Below are positions 1 through 8,183 of a stretch of 22,842 nt of DNA, one piece after another; the first letter of the stretch is position 1, and each line of letters opens with the position of its first letter. The stretch lies in NCBI GenBank assembly GCA_022563455.1, contig JADFNI010000012.1:1-22842 (forward strand). Reading direction: 5' to 3'. A program made the translations under genes and the position numbers. The DNA comes from Nanobdellota archaeon. Lineage in GTDB: Archaea > Nanobdellota > Nanobdellia > Pacearchaeales > GW2011-AR1. The notes under the pieces are model-generated. The model worked only from the letters and a program-made list of their open reading frames with translations, ran no database searches and was not told where the DNA came from.

Positions 1-1434
1 AAAGAATCTCATACCATAATCCAAGAAAAGAAAATAAGCTTAGCTAGAATCACAAACAATCAAAATATCGAATATAAAAAATTATTAGAAGACAAGATCA
101 ATCAAGAAGACCATCTAAAAGAAGCCAATGTTTTAATAGATAAAAAAAGAAATCTTGATTCAGAAATCTCTAGCCTAAATATTATAATTCTAGGAAAAAA
201 AGATCTCCAAATAAGAATGAAAAAAGAAATGGTATTGATGCAAAAACAAACAAACGAGGTTATAGATTTTTCTGAAGAGAAATTAAGGGCAATAATAGTT
301 TTGTATGAAAAGCATAAAGGAATTTTAGAGGAAAAAAACTCCAAATTTCTAGATATAAATTCTATCATATCAGTTCTAAATTCTAGAAAAGAGTCTGGAG
401 TAAGTTTAAATGAAAAAGTAAATTCTTTAGAAAATTGTCCAACTTGTTTTCAAGGTGTTGGGGCAGAACATAAACATAAAATCTCTAAAAGAACAATGTT
501 TGAAATAGAAGAAATAAATAGGGAATTGGAACAAAAGTTCTCTGAAAAAACAACTTTGATAAAATATATAGAAACTGAAAAAAGATTAATTGAAGAATAT
601 GAATTTGATAAGAATTCTTCCATGCAGGACAAAATAAAATTTGAACATTTTAAGGAAATTAAAATTAAAATTAAAAGTGACTCATTTGTTTTAGATAGGG
701 TAACAAATGAGATAATGGAGTTAAATAATAAAATAGACAGTTTAACAAATGAATCTAAAAATTTTAATAGTTCTCTAGAAAACTTTGAAGAAATAAAAAT
801 TAATTCTCAAAAAATTAATGAATTAATTAGGATAAAAGAAATAAGTCTTGCAACAAATGGAAAAGAGTTGGAGCTTTTAAAATCCCGGTTAATTGAGCTA
901 GAAAATGAAATATCAAATAAGCAAATCGTAAGAGAAGAAATAGATCACCTAAGAAGCCTTCAAGATTGGATCCAAGAAAAATTCTTAACAATGATTAATA
1001 TGACTGAGAATAATGTAATGGCAAAACTTCGAAGTGAATTTTCAAGTATTTTTAGTGAATGGTTTGAGACTCTTTCCCCAGAGAATTTATCCGTTAGGCT
1101 AGATGAAAATTTCACTCCAATAATAACAAATCAAGATTATGACATCGAATATGATTTTTTGTCAGGAGGAGAAAGAACAGCAGTAGCATTAGCATACAGA
1201 CTATCCTTAAATAAGGTTCTAAACTCAATGCACTCAAGAATAAAAACAAAAGACATAGTTATTCTTGACGAACCAACAGATGGTTTCTCTACAGAACAAA
1301 TAGACAAAATGAGAGACATTTTCGAGCAATTAAACGCAAAACAAACAATCCTTGTAAGCCACGAAGAAAAAATGGAAGGCTTTGTTGACCATGTCATAAA
1401 GATTAGAAAGGATGGGATTAGCAGAATAGAGTGA
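1..1434 (+). CDS. rad50: DNA repair ATPase Rad50, C-terminal part (5' end outside window)
   Basis: Rad50 is the SMC-like ATPase of the Mre11-Rad50 complex that processes DNA double-strand breaks. The frame is open from base 1, so the N-terminal Walker A lobe lies upstream of the window. What is present, in order: the end of the ascending coiled coil; the CPTC zinc hook (Cys codons at 436 and 445) through which two Rad50 molecules dimerise; a long charged descending coil to about 1000; then the C-terminal ATPase lobe. That lobe carries the ABC signature (FLSGGERTAVALAYRL, about 1156-1205) and Walker B with D-loop (VILDEPTDGFS, about 1258-1290). An internal ATG at 217 lies within coiled coil and is not a real start. 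The stop is TGA. mre11 would be expected just upstream but cannot be seen. Coil spacing looks shorter than in Pyrococcus Rad50; identification is secure. Confidence 0.95.
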   Translation, partial: KESHTIIQEKKISLARITNNQNIEYKKLLEDKINQEDHLKEANVLIDKKRNLDSEISSLNIIILGKKDLQIRMKKEMVLMQKQTNEVIDFSEEKLRAIIVLYEKHKGILEEKNSKFLDINSIISVLNSRKESGVSLNEKVNSLENCPTCFQGVGAEHKHKISKRTMFEIEEINRELEQKFSEKTTLIKYIETEKRLIEEYEFDKNSSMQDKIKFEHFKEIKIKIKSDSFVLDRVTNEIMELNNKIDSLTNESKNFNSSLENFEEIKINSQKINELIRIKEISLATNGKELELLKSRLIELENEISNKQIVREEIDHLRSLQDWIQEKFLTMINMTENNVMAKLRSEFSSIFSEWFETLSPENLSVRLDENFTPIITNQDYDIEYDFLSGGERTAVALAYRLSLNKVLNSMHSRIKTKDIVILDEPTDGFSTEQIDKMRDIFEQLNAKQTILVSHEEKMEGFVDHVIKIRKDGISRIE

Positions 1435-1460
1435 GTCTATTTTGATAAAATATAGATAGG

Positions 1461-1469
1461 TTTAATAAA
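1461..1469 (+). promoter_or_regulatory. TATA-like box for the MazG-like gene
   Basis: TTTAATAAA is centred 25 bp before the ATG at 1490, the spacing expected for a leaderless archaeal transcript. No Shine-Dalgarno sequence lies before that ATG. Confidence 0.5.
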
Positions 1470-1489
1470 AACTAATTTTATCTATATTT

Positions 1490-1798
1490 ATGGACACAAA
1501 AGAAATTCAAAAAAAACAAGATGAATATGATAAGAAATACTGGCAACATAATTCTCCAGAATCTGAGAAAATTAGACATATTACATTACATATAGGAAAA
1601 TTATTAGGAAAATTATCAACTTATTGTGAAAAAATAGAGCATGGAGAAGAACAATCAAAAATTCAAATAAAAGAGGAAATAATCCCTGATTTAATTTTTT
1701 ACTCTGCTCAATTATCTAATTTATTGAATATTGAAGATATGGGTAAATCTTATTTAAAAAGACTAGAAAATAATATTAATAAATTTCAAAATAGGTAG
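1490..1798 (+). CDS. Small helical protein, possibly MazG-like pyrophosphohydrolase family
   Basis: This encodes 102 residues, highly charged and predicted all-helical, with no signal peptide or membrane segment. The middle (HITLHIGKLLGKL, about 31-43) and the later KEEIIPDLIFYSAQLSNLL stretch (about 60-78) resemble the helices of short MazG-like/HisE-type nucleotide pyrophosphohydrolases. In those, acidic residues of the form E-x3-D bind Mg2+; here the pattern is partial, and I do not see the full EExxE...ExxD set. If the assignment holds it would clean up non-canonical NTPs. It has its own TATA-like box with leaderless spacing and so is probably not part of the rad50 transcript. The stop is TAG. 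The gene is likely real, given its promoter spacing and codon use like its neighbours; the function is tentative. Confidence 0.65.
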   Translation: MDTKEIQKKQDEYDKKYWQHNSPESEKIRHITLHIGKLLGKLSTYCEKIEHGEEQSKIQIKEEIIPDLIFYSAQLSNLLNIEDMGKSYLKRLENNINKFQNR

Positions 1799-1818
1799 CT
1801 ATATTTCAACCCAAAACC

Positions 1819-1826
1819 TTTTTAAA
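1819..1826 (+). promoter_or_regulatory. TATA-like box for rpo11
   Basis: TTTTTAAA is centred about 25 bp before the ATG at 1848. It fits leaderless transcription, and no Shine-Dalgarno sequence is visible. Confidence 0.55.
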
Positions 1827-1847
1827 CCAAATTTCGCACATCTTTAC

Positions 1848-2102
1848 ATGGAAGTTAAAATTTTAAAAGAAGATAAAACATCTTTAGATATAGAAATTGG
1901 AAGTCTAACTATAGCAGAAGTTCTTCGTGTCTACTTAAACAAGGAGGGTGCAAAACTGGCTGTTTGGAGAAGAGATCATCCAACCAAAAATCCAGTTCTT
2001 AGAATAGAAGGAGACAATCCTAAAAAACTTCTAAAGTCTGCTATCGCAAAATTAGAAAAAGAAATTGATGCAGCCTCAGATGCTTTCAAGAAATTAAAAT
2101 AG
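1848..2102 (+). CDS. rpo11: DNA-directed RNA polymerase subunit Rpo11 (RpoL)
   Basis: This is the small archaeal RNA polymerase subunit that pairs with Rpo3 in the assembly platform, equivalent to half of the bacterial alpha dimer and to eukaryotic Rpb11. The 84 residues show the family pattern: an N-terminal beta strand (MEVKILKEDKTSLDIEIG), a helix (LTIAEVLRVYL, the 'LaNlLR' region), the conserved HPTKNPVLRI strand near residues 44-53, and a long C-terminal helix ending in AFKKLK. Length is slightly under the usual 90-100 residues. The start is supported by the TATA-like box 25 bp upstream. The stop (TAG) directly abuts the stop of the convergent gene; the T-rich stretch just beyond (a run of six T at 2114-2119) may serve as terminator inside that neighbour. 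Confidence 0.85.
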   Translation: MEVKILKEDKTSLDIEIGSLTIAEVLRVYLNKEGAKLAVWRRDHPTKNPVLRIEGDNPKKLLKSAIAKLEKEIDAASDAFKKLK

Positions 2103-2393
2103 TTATTTTATTCTTTTTTCAAACTTACCAAGCCTTTTCATCGACGTAAATGGGAAAGGTTGTTCATTTGTTTGAAATGTCATATATCTCACATATCTAT
2201 AAATTTCAGAATTCCAATATTCGCAAAATTCTGCAAGTTCCTTGTCCCTCTTCTTAGTAAACAAAACTTTAAACCAATGAATAACAGCTAAAACAATTAT
2301 TAAAACTTTCCAAACATTAAGTATAATTCCACTAATAAGCCCAACTACAATTCTCCAGACAAGCTCTTCACGTTCATTTATTCTTTTTACCAT
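2103..2393 (-). CDS. DUF4389-like small membrane protein
   Basis: The gene encodes 96 residues. A hydrophobic segment at about 14-43 forms one long or two short transmembrane helices. It is followed by a cytoplasmic-looking stretch and a C-terminal motif YRYVRYMTFQTNEQPFPF (about 66-83). The combination of a membrane helix, a hydrophilic 'L..F......Y.Y.....L' helix and a closing PFPF motif matches my memory of DUF4389, a family of unknown function better known from bacteria. The start is ATG at 2393, facing pyrE across an 80 bp divergent region. The stop is TAA, immediately against the rpo11 stop with no gap. No catalytic residues are evident. I am fairly confident of the family resemblance and can offer no function. 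Confidence 0.7.
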   Translation of the reverse strand: MVKRINEREELVWRIVVGLISGIILNVWKVLIIVLAVIHWFKVLFTKKRDKELAEFCEYWNSEIYRYVRYMTFQTNEQPFPFTSMKRLGKFEKRIK

Positions 2394-2433
2394 TATTTAT
2401 CCAGCTTCACCATACAGGTTGTATTTTTTTGAA

Positions 2434-2451
2434 TATATAAATACTTTTAAT
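2434..2451. promoter_or_regulatory. AT-rich divergent promoter region, DUF4389-like gene and pyrE
   Basis: The TATATAAAT-like element at about 2434-2442 and ACTTTTAAT at about 2443-2451 lie between the divergent starts at 2393 and 2473. The second is centred about 26 bp before ATG 2473. These elements sit downstream of the more upstream possible pyrE start at 2419, which argues for 2473 as the true start. Confidence 0.4.
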
Positions 2452-2472
2452 CACACAAAGGTTAATAATTTC

Positions 2473-2997
2473 ATGAGAAATAGTTTATCAAAACCAGAAT
2501 TATTGGAAATATTAAAGTCTCCAATAGTTATGGAACGAGGAAGAGAATATACCTTGTCTTCAGGAATTTCTTCAAATCTTTACTTCAAGGTAAAACAAGC
2601 GTATGGCCTCCCCAGATTTTTAAGATCTGTTTCTAGAGATATAAATAATTTAATGGACAAGAAAATAAGGCATATAGCTGGGATGGGAAAGGGCGGAACT
2701 CCTTTAGTAGGATCTTATGCAGGACTCTATCCAATATATTCTTGCTATATAAGAGACGTCAGAAAAAGTCATGGAATGAATCTACAAATTGAAGGAATTC
2801 TCCCAAAAAGAGGGGACAAAGTAGCATTATTGGATGACGTATTTACCACAGGAAAAAGTTTAGAAGAAGAGGCAGAAATCTTAGAAAGGATAACAGGAGC
2901 AGAAGTAGTCGCTGCATACGTAGTCTTAAGAAGAACAAATGCTCAAATAAATTTTCCAGTAAAATCTATTTTTAATATAGGGGATCTTGATGCATGA
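2473..2997 (+). CDS. pyrE: Orotate phosphoribosyltransferase
   Basis: This is a type I phosphoribosyltransferase that joins orotate to PRPP to make OMP in pyrimidine biosynthesis. The diagnostic PRPP-binding motif is VALLDDVFTTGKS, about two thirds of the way along. Before it lie the ERGREYTLSSGISSNLYFKVK region (split here by the family's conserved SG.....Y segment) and GMGKGGTPL. The frame is open from an ATG at 2419, but TATA-like elements lie between 2434 and 2451, so I choose ATG 2473, giving 174 residues. That is a little short for PyrE (about 180-210). It overlaps radB by four bases (ATGA), so the two are almost certainly cotranscribed and translationally coupled. A broader PRTase specificity (for example hypoxanthine) is possible but less likely. 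Confidence 0.85.
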   Translation: MRNSLSKPELLEILKSPIVMERGREYTLSSGISSNLYFKVKQAYGLPRFLRSVSRDINNLMDKKIRHIAGMGKGGTPLVGSYAGLYPIYSCYIRDVRKSHGMNLQIEGILPKRGDKVALLDDVFTTGKSLEEEAEILERITGAEVVAAYVVLRRTNAQINFPVKSIFNIGDLDA

Positions 2998-3734
2998 TAA
3001 AAGAACAAAAAATTTCCGCAGGATCTTATGATTTAAACAAATTTCTCTTTGGAGGTTACGAAAACGATATAATAACAACGATATATGGACCCGGAGGTTC
3101 TGGAAAATCAAATATATGTATAATTGCAGCGGTTTCACAATCAAAAAAACAAAATAAAGTTATCTTCATAGACACTGAAGGAGGTTTTTCAACAGAGAGA
3201 TTTAAACAAATTCATAAAGGCTCTCCAGAAGAAATTAACAGAGACTTAGAAAATATATTTCTTCTAAAACCAACCTCATTTAAGGAACAAGAGGATTCAT
3301 TCAAAACTCTTTATTCACTTGTAAAAAAAGGAAGTATTTCTTTAATAATTGTAGACTCGATTGCAATGCTTTACAGACTAGAGTTAGGTGAAGCAATAAC
3401 TTCTAAAGAATCAGAAAAAATATCTATTGTGAACCGAAAACTAGCCAATCAGTTAAGAATTTTAAACGAAATAGCAAGAAAAGAAAACATCCCAGTAATT
3501 GTAACAAATCAAGTATATGCAGCGTTCAACAATGACCCAGAAGATAAAAATCTAGAAAAGAAAATCTCCATGGTTGGAGGAGATCTATTAAAATATTGGA
3601 GTAAATGTTTAATTGAAATTCAACATAAAGGCGGCAGAAGAAAACTAATCTTAAAAAAACACAGATCCTTACCCGTTAAAGAAATGGCATTTGAAATAAT
3701 TAATGCAGGGCTTCGTAAGAGGGGATTATTCTAA
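2994..3734 (+). CDS. radB: RadB, RecA-family recombination mediator
   Basis: RadB is the archaeal RadA/Rad51 paralogue, a single RecA-like ATPase domain without the N-terminal DNA-binding domain, thought to help RadA in homologous recombination. In 246 residues it shows an N-terminal GSYDLNKFLFGG segment, Walker A GPGGSGKS (residues 32-39), a FIDTEGGFS strand after it, Walker B SLIIVDSIAML (about 117-127), and the later PVIVTNQVY segment (about 165-173) followed by GGDLLKYWSKCLIEI, typical of the family. The length fits RadB (220-240) and excludes full RadA. It starts inside the stop of pyrE (ATGA overlap). Functionally it belongs with rad50 2 kb upstream, although the two lie in different transcripts. 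Confidence 0.92.
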   Translation: MIKEQKISAGSYDLNKFLFGGYENDIITTIYGPGGSGKSNICIIAAVSQSKKQNKVIFIDTEGGFSTERFKQIHKGSPEEINRDLENIFLLKPTSFKEQEDSFKTLYSLVKKGSISLIIVDSIAMLYRLELGEAITSKESEKISIVNRKLANQLRILNEIARKENIPVIVTNQVYAAFNNDPEDKNLEKKISMVGGDLLKYWSKCLIEIQHKGGRRKLILKKHRSLPVKEMAFEIINAGLRKRGLF

Positions 3735-3782
3735 GGTATCAATAACAGTAACATTCAAAAACCCAAATTCTTCAAATACTTT

Positions 3783-4769
3783 ATGGTATTAAACTTTGAA
3801 ATGGATAAAGTAAAAACAGAATTAGAAAGAATTAGACCTAAACGAGTCTTAGTTCAACTTCCAGAAGGAATAAAACAAAAAGCGCTAGATATTCAAGGAG
3901 TTATAGAAGATTTAGGAATTGAAGTAATTTTTTCAGGAGAAACTTGTTGGGGAGCTTGTTCAATAGCCACGTATGAAGCAAAATCTTTAGGAGTAGATTT
4001 AATTGTTCATTTTGGTCATGCCCAGTTCATAAAATCAGACTTTCCAATTTTATATATCGAAGTAAGAGACGAACTAGACCTAATTCCAATATTAAAAAGA
4101 TCTTTAGAAAAAATTAAAGACTACAAAAATATAGGTCTTTCTTATTCAATCCAACATAGACATGATCTAGATATGATCGTTAAATTCTATAAAGACAATG
4201 GCCATGTTGTAACAGTAACTGACAAAAAAGGTTACGCAGCATTTAGTGGCCATGTTATAGGATGTGAATTTGGAGGATTAAAAACAATTCAAAACCAAGT
4301 CGATGCATATATAATTATTGGAAATAGATTTCATTCAATGGGCGCTGCCCTTGCCGTAGAAAAACCAGTTTTCTTAGTTGATGTTTACAATGACCAAGTA
4401 ACCGAAATGAAAGGAGTCCGAGACAAAATAATTCGTCAAAGGATAGTTTCAATTGAAAAGTTTAAAGATGCAAAAAAAGTCGGAGTAATAATGGAAGTAA
4501 AACCAGGACAAAAATTCGGCAGTCCAAAATTCATCGTAGACAAACTAAAAAAGGCAGGAAAAGAAGTTATCGTCATCACGATGGATGAAATAACCCCAGA
4601 TAAAATAATGAACTTTTATGATATAGAAGCCTTCGTAGAACTTGCATGCCCAAGAATAGCAATCGACGACTTCGCAAAATATACAAAAACAATAATCACC
4701 TACAAAGAAGCACTTGTAGCAACAGGTGATAGGTCGATGGATGAAGCAATAAAGAATGGCTTTATTTAA
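3783..4769 (+). CDS. dph2: Diphthamide biosynthesis enzyme Dph2 (ACP-histidine synthase)
   Basis: Archaeal Dph2 is a non-classical radical SAM enzyme that transfers the 3-amino-3-carboxypropyl group of SAM to a histidine of elongation factor 2, the first step of diphthamide synthesis. The three cysteines that ligate the 4Fe-4S cluster, one per repeat domain, are visible: Cys55 in GETCWGACS, Cys161 in VIGCEFGG and Cys289 in VELACPRIA. Their spacing matches the Pyrococcus enzyme closely. The length of 328 residues is normal. The start at 3783 is the first ATG; a second in-frame ATG at 3801 (residue 7) is possible, and neither has a clear Shine-Dalgarno or TATA element, so it may be transcribed with pyrE-radB (48 bp gap). 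No other diphthamide genes are in the window. Confidence 0.93.
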   Translation: MVLNFEMDKVKTELERIRPKRVLVQLPEGIKQKALDIQGVIEDLGIEVIFSGETCWGACSIATYEAKSLGVDLIVHFGHAQFIKSDFPILYIEVRDELDLIPILKRSLEKIKDYKNIGLSYSIQHRHDLDMIVKFYKDNGHVVTVTDKKGYAAFSGHVIGCEFGGLKTIQNQVDAYIIIGNRFHSMGAALAVEKPVFLVDVYNDQVTEMKGVRDKIIRQRIVSIEKFKDAKKVGVIMEVKPGQKFGSPKFIVDKLKKAGKEVIVITMDEITPDKIMNFYDIEAFVELACPRIAIDDFAKYTKTIITYKEALVATGDRSMDEAIKNGFI

Positions 4770-4792
4770 AATACACAATTTACATACAAATA

Positions 4793-4800
4793 TTTATTAA
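4793..4800 (+). promoter_or_regulatory. TATA-like box for the deoxyribosyltransferase-like gene
   Basis: TTTATTAA is centred about 25 bp before the ATG at 4822, which is leaderless spacing. Confidence 0.5.
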
Positions 4801-4821
4801 GAATAAACTTAGATAATAATT

Positions 4822-5334
4822 ATGGCCTTATATCTTCCTTCCAGATCTCACAAGGATTATAATCATTCAACTAGGCCCCTCATTTTTTTAGCCGGACCAA
4901 TTCAAGGAGCTTCTCGTTGGCAAAATGAAGCAATATATCATTTCAGATCCTCAAATATAGATATAGCATCTCCAAGGTATATTGGAGAAGATGAAAGAAT
5001 CATAGGTGACTGGGTTCCAAATTTAACACCACAAGAGCAAATAAATTGGGAAACATACCACTTAAATAAGGCAGGAAAGACTGGGGCTATTTTATTTTGG
5101 CTAGCAAGAGAAGATGAACATTCCTGTAATAGATCTTTTGCTCAAACATCTAGATTTGAGTTAGGTGAGTGGACACAAAAACATAATACAATAGGAGCAA
5201 AATTAGTGGTAGGAATTGACAATTGTTTCTCCGGAGAAAGCTATATTAAATATAGAATATCTCAAGATTTTCCAAACATACCTATTACTGATAATTTAGA
5301 AGAAGCTTGTAGTAATGTCTTAAAGCTTTTATAA
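4822..5334 (+). CDS. Nucleoside 2-deoxyribosyltransferase-like protein
   Basis: The gene encodes 170 soluble residues. An N-terminal beta strand leads into FLAGPIQGASRWQ (about 22-34), the phosphate/nucleoside-binding start of the nucleoside 2-deoxyribosyltransferase fold. The later segments WETYHLNKAGKTGAILFWLA (split around residues 75-94) and QTSRFELGEW (about 107-116, holding a plausible catalytic glutamate) match the PF15891-like branch as I remember it. Family members cleave or exchange the N-glycosidic bond of deoxynucleosides or related nucleotides in salvage or damage clearance; the substrate here is unknown. It has its own leaderless promoter and converges with the peroxiredoxin gene (28 bp between stops). 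Confidence 0.75.
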   Translation: MALYLPSRSHKDYNHSTRPLIFLAGPIQGASRWQNEAIYHFRSSNIDIASPRYIGEDERIIGDWVPNLTPQEQINWETYHLNKAGKTGAILFWLAREDEHSCNRSFAQTSRFELGEWTQKHNTIGAKLVVGIDNCFSGESYIKYRISQDFPNIPITDNLEEACSNVLKLL

Positions 5335-5362
5335 CTACCTTCACAAAATAAACCTAAGATCT

Positions 5363-5851
5363 TTAACTATTAATCCCACTAAGACTCTTCAAAACCTCTT
5401 TAGCATGTCCTTTAACTTTAACGTTTTCCCAAATCTTTCGAACATACCCTCTTTCATCAATTACAAAAGTAGTCCTAGACGTTCCCATATAAGATCTACC
5501 CATAAATTTTTTCTTCTGCCAAACTCCATATTCCTCTTGCACAAAATGTTCTTCATCAGTTAGCAAAATAATATCTAGCTCTTCTTTAACCTTAAATTTT
5601 TCATGACTAGTTATAGGATCCTTACTAATTCCAACAACAACAGCGTTTTCTTTTTCGAATTCCGGAGCAAATGCAGTAAAATCATTCGCTTGAATAGTAC
5701 ATCCAGGAGTCATATCTTTTGGATAAAAATATAAAATTACCTTTTTTCCTTTAAAATCAGTAAGATTAACAACCCCTTCAATTCCCTCAAGAGTAAAATA
5801 AGGCGCTCGTCTGTTGATCATCTTTGAAATATTTCCCATGAATAATAGCAT
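5363..5851 (-). CDS. bcp: Peroxiredoxin, Bcp/PrxQ type, single-cysteine variant
   Basis: This is a thiol peroxidase of the AhpC/TSA family that reduces hydroperoxides. The peroxidatic site is clear: DMTPGCT with Cys51, and later SRTTFVIDERGYVRKIW of the thioredoxin fold. In typical Bcp/PrxQ the resolving cysteine lies five residues after the peroxidatic one; here that position is Asn56 and the protein has no other cysteine. It must therefore act as a 1-Cys enzyme or use an outside thiol. The start at 5851 is chosen over in-frame ATGs at 5839 and 5821 because a GGAG element stands 6 bases before it. It lies 43 bp after topA with its own TATA-like box in the gap, so it can be transcribed alone. 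Confidence 0.9.
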   Translation of the reverse strand: MLLFMGNISKMINRRAPYFTLEGIEGVVNLTDFKGKKVILYFYPKDMTPGCTIQANDFTAFAPEFEKENAVVVGISKDPITSHEKFKVKEELDIILLTDEEHFVQEEYGVWQKKKFMGRSYMGTSRTTFVIDERGYVRKIWENVKVKGHAKEVLKSLSGINS

Positions 5852-5857
5852 TACTTA

Positions 5858-5892
5858 CTCCTTTTAGTTATTATTATAGTCTTGTTTTAAAA
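5858..5892 (-). promoter_or_regulatory. TATA-like box and Shine-Dalgarno of bcp
   Basis: On the minus strand TTTTAAAA (5885-5892) is followed by GGAG (5858-5861), 6 bases before the ATG at 5851. Transcription starting about 25 bp after the box would give a short leader that still contains the GGAG. This differs from the mostly leaderless neighbours. Confidence 0.5.
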
Positions 5893-5894
5893 GA

Positions 5895-8105
5895 TTATTT
5901 CTTACTTTTTTTCTTAACTTTCTTCTTCTTAACCTTTTTCTTAACCTTCCCATGATCCACAACCTTCCCATCCACAATTTCAATCTCTCCACTTGCAAGC
6001 TTTGCCTTAAATTCAGCTTTCTTCTTTTCAACTTCCACATTTTTGATACATTCAGGATTAAAGCAAAAAGTCCAAGGAGCCCGACCCTTCTGAAAACTCT
6101 GAATCATAGGATAAGAACATTCCTCACACAAATGTAAATCTCCCTCTTCCCCTTCTCGTTCCAAAGCAGATTTCTTAGATAACCTAGCAGGCTTCATAAG
6201 TCCTCTAGGTGGTAATGAATAAGTATTTTTACAATTAGGATAGTTGTCACAAGATACAAAAAATCTAGAAAATCGCTTTCCATAACTTATTCTCAAGTTT
6301 CCGTCACTACACTTGGGACATTTAGTCATCGTATTAGACTCCTTTTCTTGTTTAATAACAATCGCATTTGCTTCACTTAAACTTTTTCCCATTTCATCAA
6401 TATTCTCGGTCATTGATTTGGCGATCTCACTAACAATTTTTCGAGAATCCTCCAAAATCTTTTCTTCCATTTTAAGAAATCCAGATTTTGCAACTTCAAT
6501 TTTCTCAAGCTTTTCAGTCATAGTTCTTGTCATCTCTTCATCAAGGATCACTGGAGAATATTTAGATAGTGTATCTCTCATTCGCATTCCAAGTTCTGTA
6601 ACTTCAATACTTTTGTTTATTACATAACCTCTAGAATAAAGCGTCTCAATTATTCCGGCCCGTGTAGCCTTAGTTCCAAGACCTCGTTTTTCAAGTTCTT
6701 TTACAAGAGAGGCAGCAGAATATCTCCTAGGAGGTTTAGTTTCTTTTTCTTCCACACGAATTTCAAGAACATCTACGCTGCCATTTAGTGTAGGAATCGA
6801 ATTCTCCTTAACGTTTCCAGGATAAACATTCATCCAACCTTTCTCCTCAATCTTGACACCTTTCGCTCCAAATTTCAAACCATTAACATCCACGCTAACT
6901 CGCTTATTGGTAGTCCGAGCTTCCTTACAAAAGCAACTAATAAATCTCTTAACAATCAAATCATAAACTCTTTTATTTCTCTCAGGAACCTTCTTTAAAT
7001 CGCCAGTAGGATAAATCGCGGGATGCGCAGGATCAGTCTTTTTACCCTCAGTTGGTTTTTTATTAACCGCATATTTAACAAGAGTAGTGTAGCGTTTTAA
7101 TTTCTTAAGAATTTTATCGTATCCTATATCTACTGGATACTTCTGACTAGAAGTTCTAGGGTATGAAATAAGCCCCGCTAAATAAAGCTCTTGCGCGATT
7201 TTCAAACTTTGACTAGGTGTATATCCATGGTTCTTATAAGCTTCAGTTTGAAGGGTAGTGAGATCATATGGCTTTGGAGCTTCTATCTTCTCTTCAGTAA
7301 GTTTAGTATTGGAGGTTCCACTTTTACCTTGCAAATGTTTAAACTTCAAAAGCTCACTTTTATTAAAAATATCTTTAGGATGTTTAACTTCAAGAGTTTG
7401 CTTCTTAATATCCTGAACTCTCAAAAAAATATTCCAATATGGTTCACTTTTGAAGTCTTCAATCTCTTTTTCCCGAGTAGCAAGAATATTAAGTGCAGGC
7501 CCTTGGACTCTTCCAATAGATAAAATTCTAAAAGTCCCAGTTTTAGACAACGCTTTCATAAGCCCACGCGACAAATTAATTCCGTAAAACCAATCAATGT
7601 AATGCCTTGTTTCTCCCGCAATTGCAGCTCCCCAATTAAGGTCACTCATCATATTTTCAAATGATTTGTTTAATGATTCCGTTGTCAAACTTGAAAACTT
7701 CATCCTTTTAGCAGTTTTCTTTTTACAAACAAACCTAATAACATTCCATCCAATAACTTCTCCTTCAACATCAAAGTCTGTCGCAACAATGAATTCATCA
7801 GATTCTTTTGCAAGCCTTTTCAAAGTCGCTAAATATTTTTTCGTAAAACTCCCACTCTTTTTTTGATGAGCAGGCTGCCACGAAACTTCAAAATTAGGAA
7901 AAGGCCCACGAAGAGCTTTTTGCTGTATCCCAAACAAATGTCCAACAGCACAACCAACTAAATATCGCCTACCTTCCTTATGAAATTCAAAATAACTAAC
8001 TCCTTCGCGACTGACAAGCTTTTCATCCGTAGCTTTGCTAAGTGCCGAAGCAATTTTCTCTGCAGCTGCCGGTTTCTCAGTAATAATTAAAGTTGTCTTC
8101 TCCAT
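5895..8105 (-). CDS. topA: DNA topoisomerase I (type IA)
   Basis: Type IA topoisomerases relax negative supercoils by passing one strand through a transient single-strand break. The 736 residues show the TOPRIM domain (catalytic Glu10 in ITEKPAAA; D110-x-D112-x-E114 in ATDFDVEGEV), the RVQGPAL region, and the active-site tyrosine Tyr315 in LISYPRTSS, which forms the 5'-phosphotyrosine bond. Two zinc modules follow: CPKC...CDNYPNC (from Cys596) and CEEC...CFNPEC (about 660-690). The last 20 or so residues are almost all Lys and Val/Ser, a basic DNA-binding tail. The start at 8105 has a TATA-like box about 26 bp upstream. It is the archaeal/bacterial topo I form, without a reverse gyrase helicase part, which fits a non-hyperthermophile. 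Confidence 0.95.
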   Translation of the reverse strand: MEKTTLIITEKPAAAEKIASALSKATDEKLVSREGVSYFEFHKEGRRYLVGCAVGHLFGIQQKALRGPFPNFEVSWQPAHQKKSGSFTKKYLATLKRLAKESDEFIVATDFDVEGEVIGWNVIRFVCKKKTAKRMKFSSLTTESLNKSFENMMSDLNWGAAIAGETRHYIDWFYGINLSRGLMKALSKTGTFRILSIGRVQGPALNILATREKEIEDFKSEPYWNIFLRVQDIKKQTLEVKHPKDIFNKSELLKFKHLQGKSGTSNTKLTEEKIEAPKPYDLTTLQTEAYKNHGYTPSQSLKIAQELYLAGLISYPRTSSQKYPVDIGYDKILKKLKRYTTLVKYAVNKKPTEGKKTDPAHPAIYPTGDLKKVPERNKRVYDLIVKRFISCFCKEARTTNKRVSVDVNGLKFGAKGVKIEEKGWMNVYPGNVKENSIPTLNGSVDVLEIRVEEKETKPPRRYSAASLVKELEKRGLGTKATRAGIIETLYSRGYVINKSIEVTELGMRMRDTLSKYSPVILDEEMTRTMTEKLEKIEVAKSGFLKMEEKILEDSRKIVSEIAKSMTENIDEMGKSLSEANAIVIKQEKESNTMTKCPKCSDGNLRISYGKRFSRFFVSCDNYPNCKNTYSLPPRGLMKPARLSKKSALEREGEEGDLHLCEECSYPMIQSFQKGRAPWTFCFNPECIKNVEVEKKKAEFKAKLASGEIEIVDGKVVDHGKVKKKVKKKKVKKKSKK

Positions 8106-8126
8106 TATTAATTCAAGTCATAAATT

Positions 8127-8135
8127 CTATTTAAT
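8127..8135 (-). promoter_or_regulatory. TATA-like box for topA
   Basis: On the minus strand ATTAAATAG is centred about 26 bp before the ATG at 8105, leaderless spacing. No Shine-Dalgarno is present. Confidence 0.45.
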
Positions 8136-8183
8136 GTTTTGGTTGGTATATAGGTCTTCATTTTCATATTTAAAAATTCTATC

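Noticed and set aside
2419..2472. Upstream ATG for pyrE giving 192 residues
   Set aside because: TATA-like elements lie downstream of it at 2434-2451, and the extra 18 residues do not look like PyrE; 2473 fits better.
3735..3782. Separate promoter for dph2
   Set aside because: No convincing TATA-like box lies at the right distance from either candidate ATG; cotranscription with radB is simpler.
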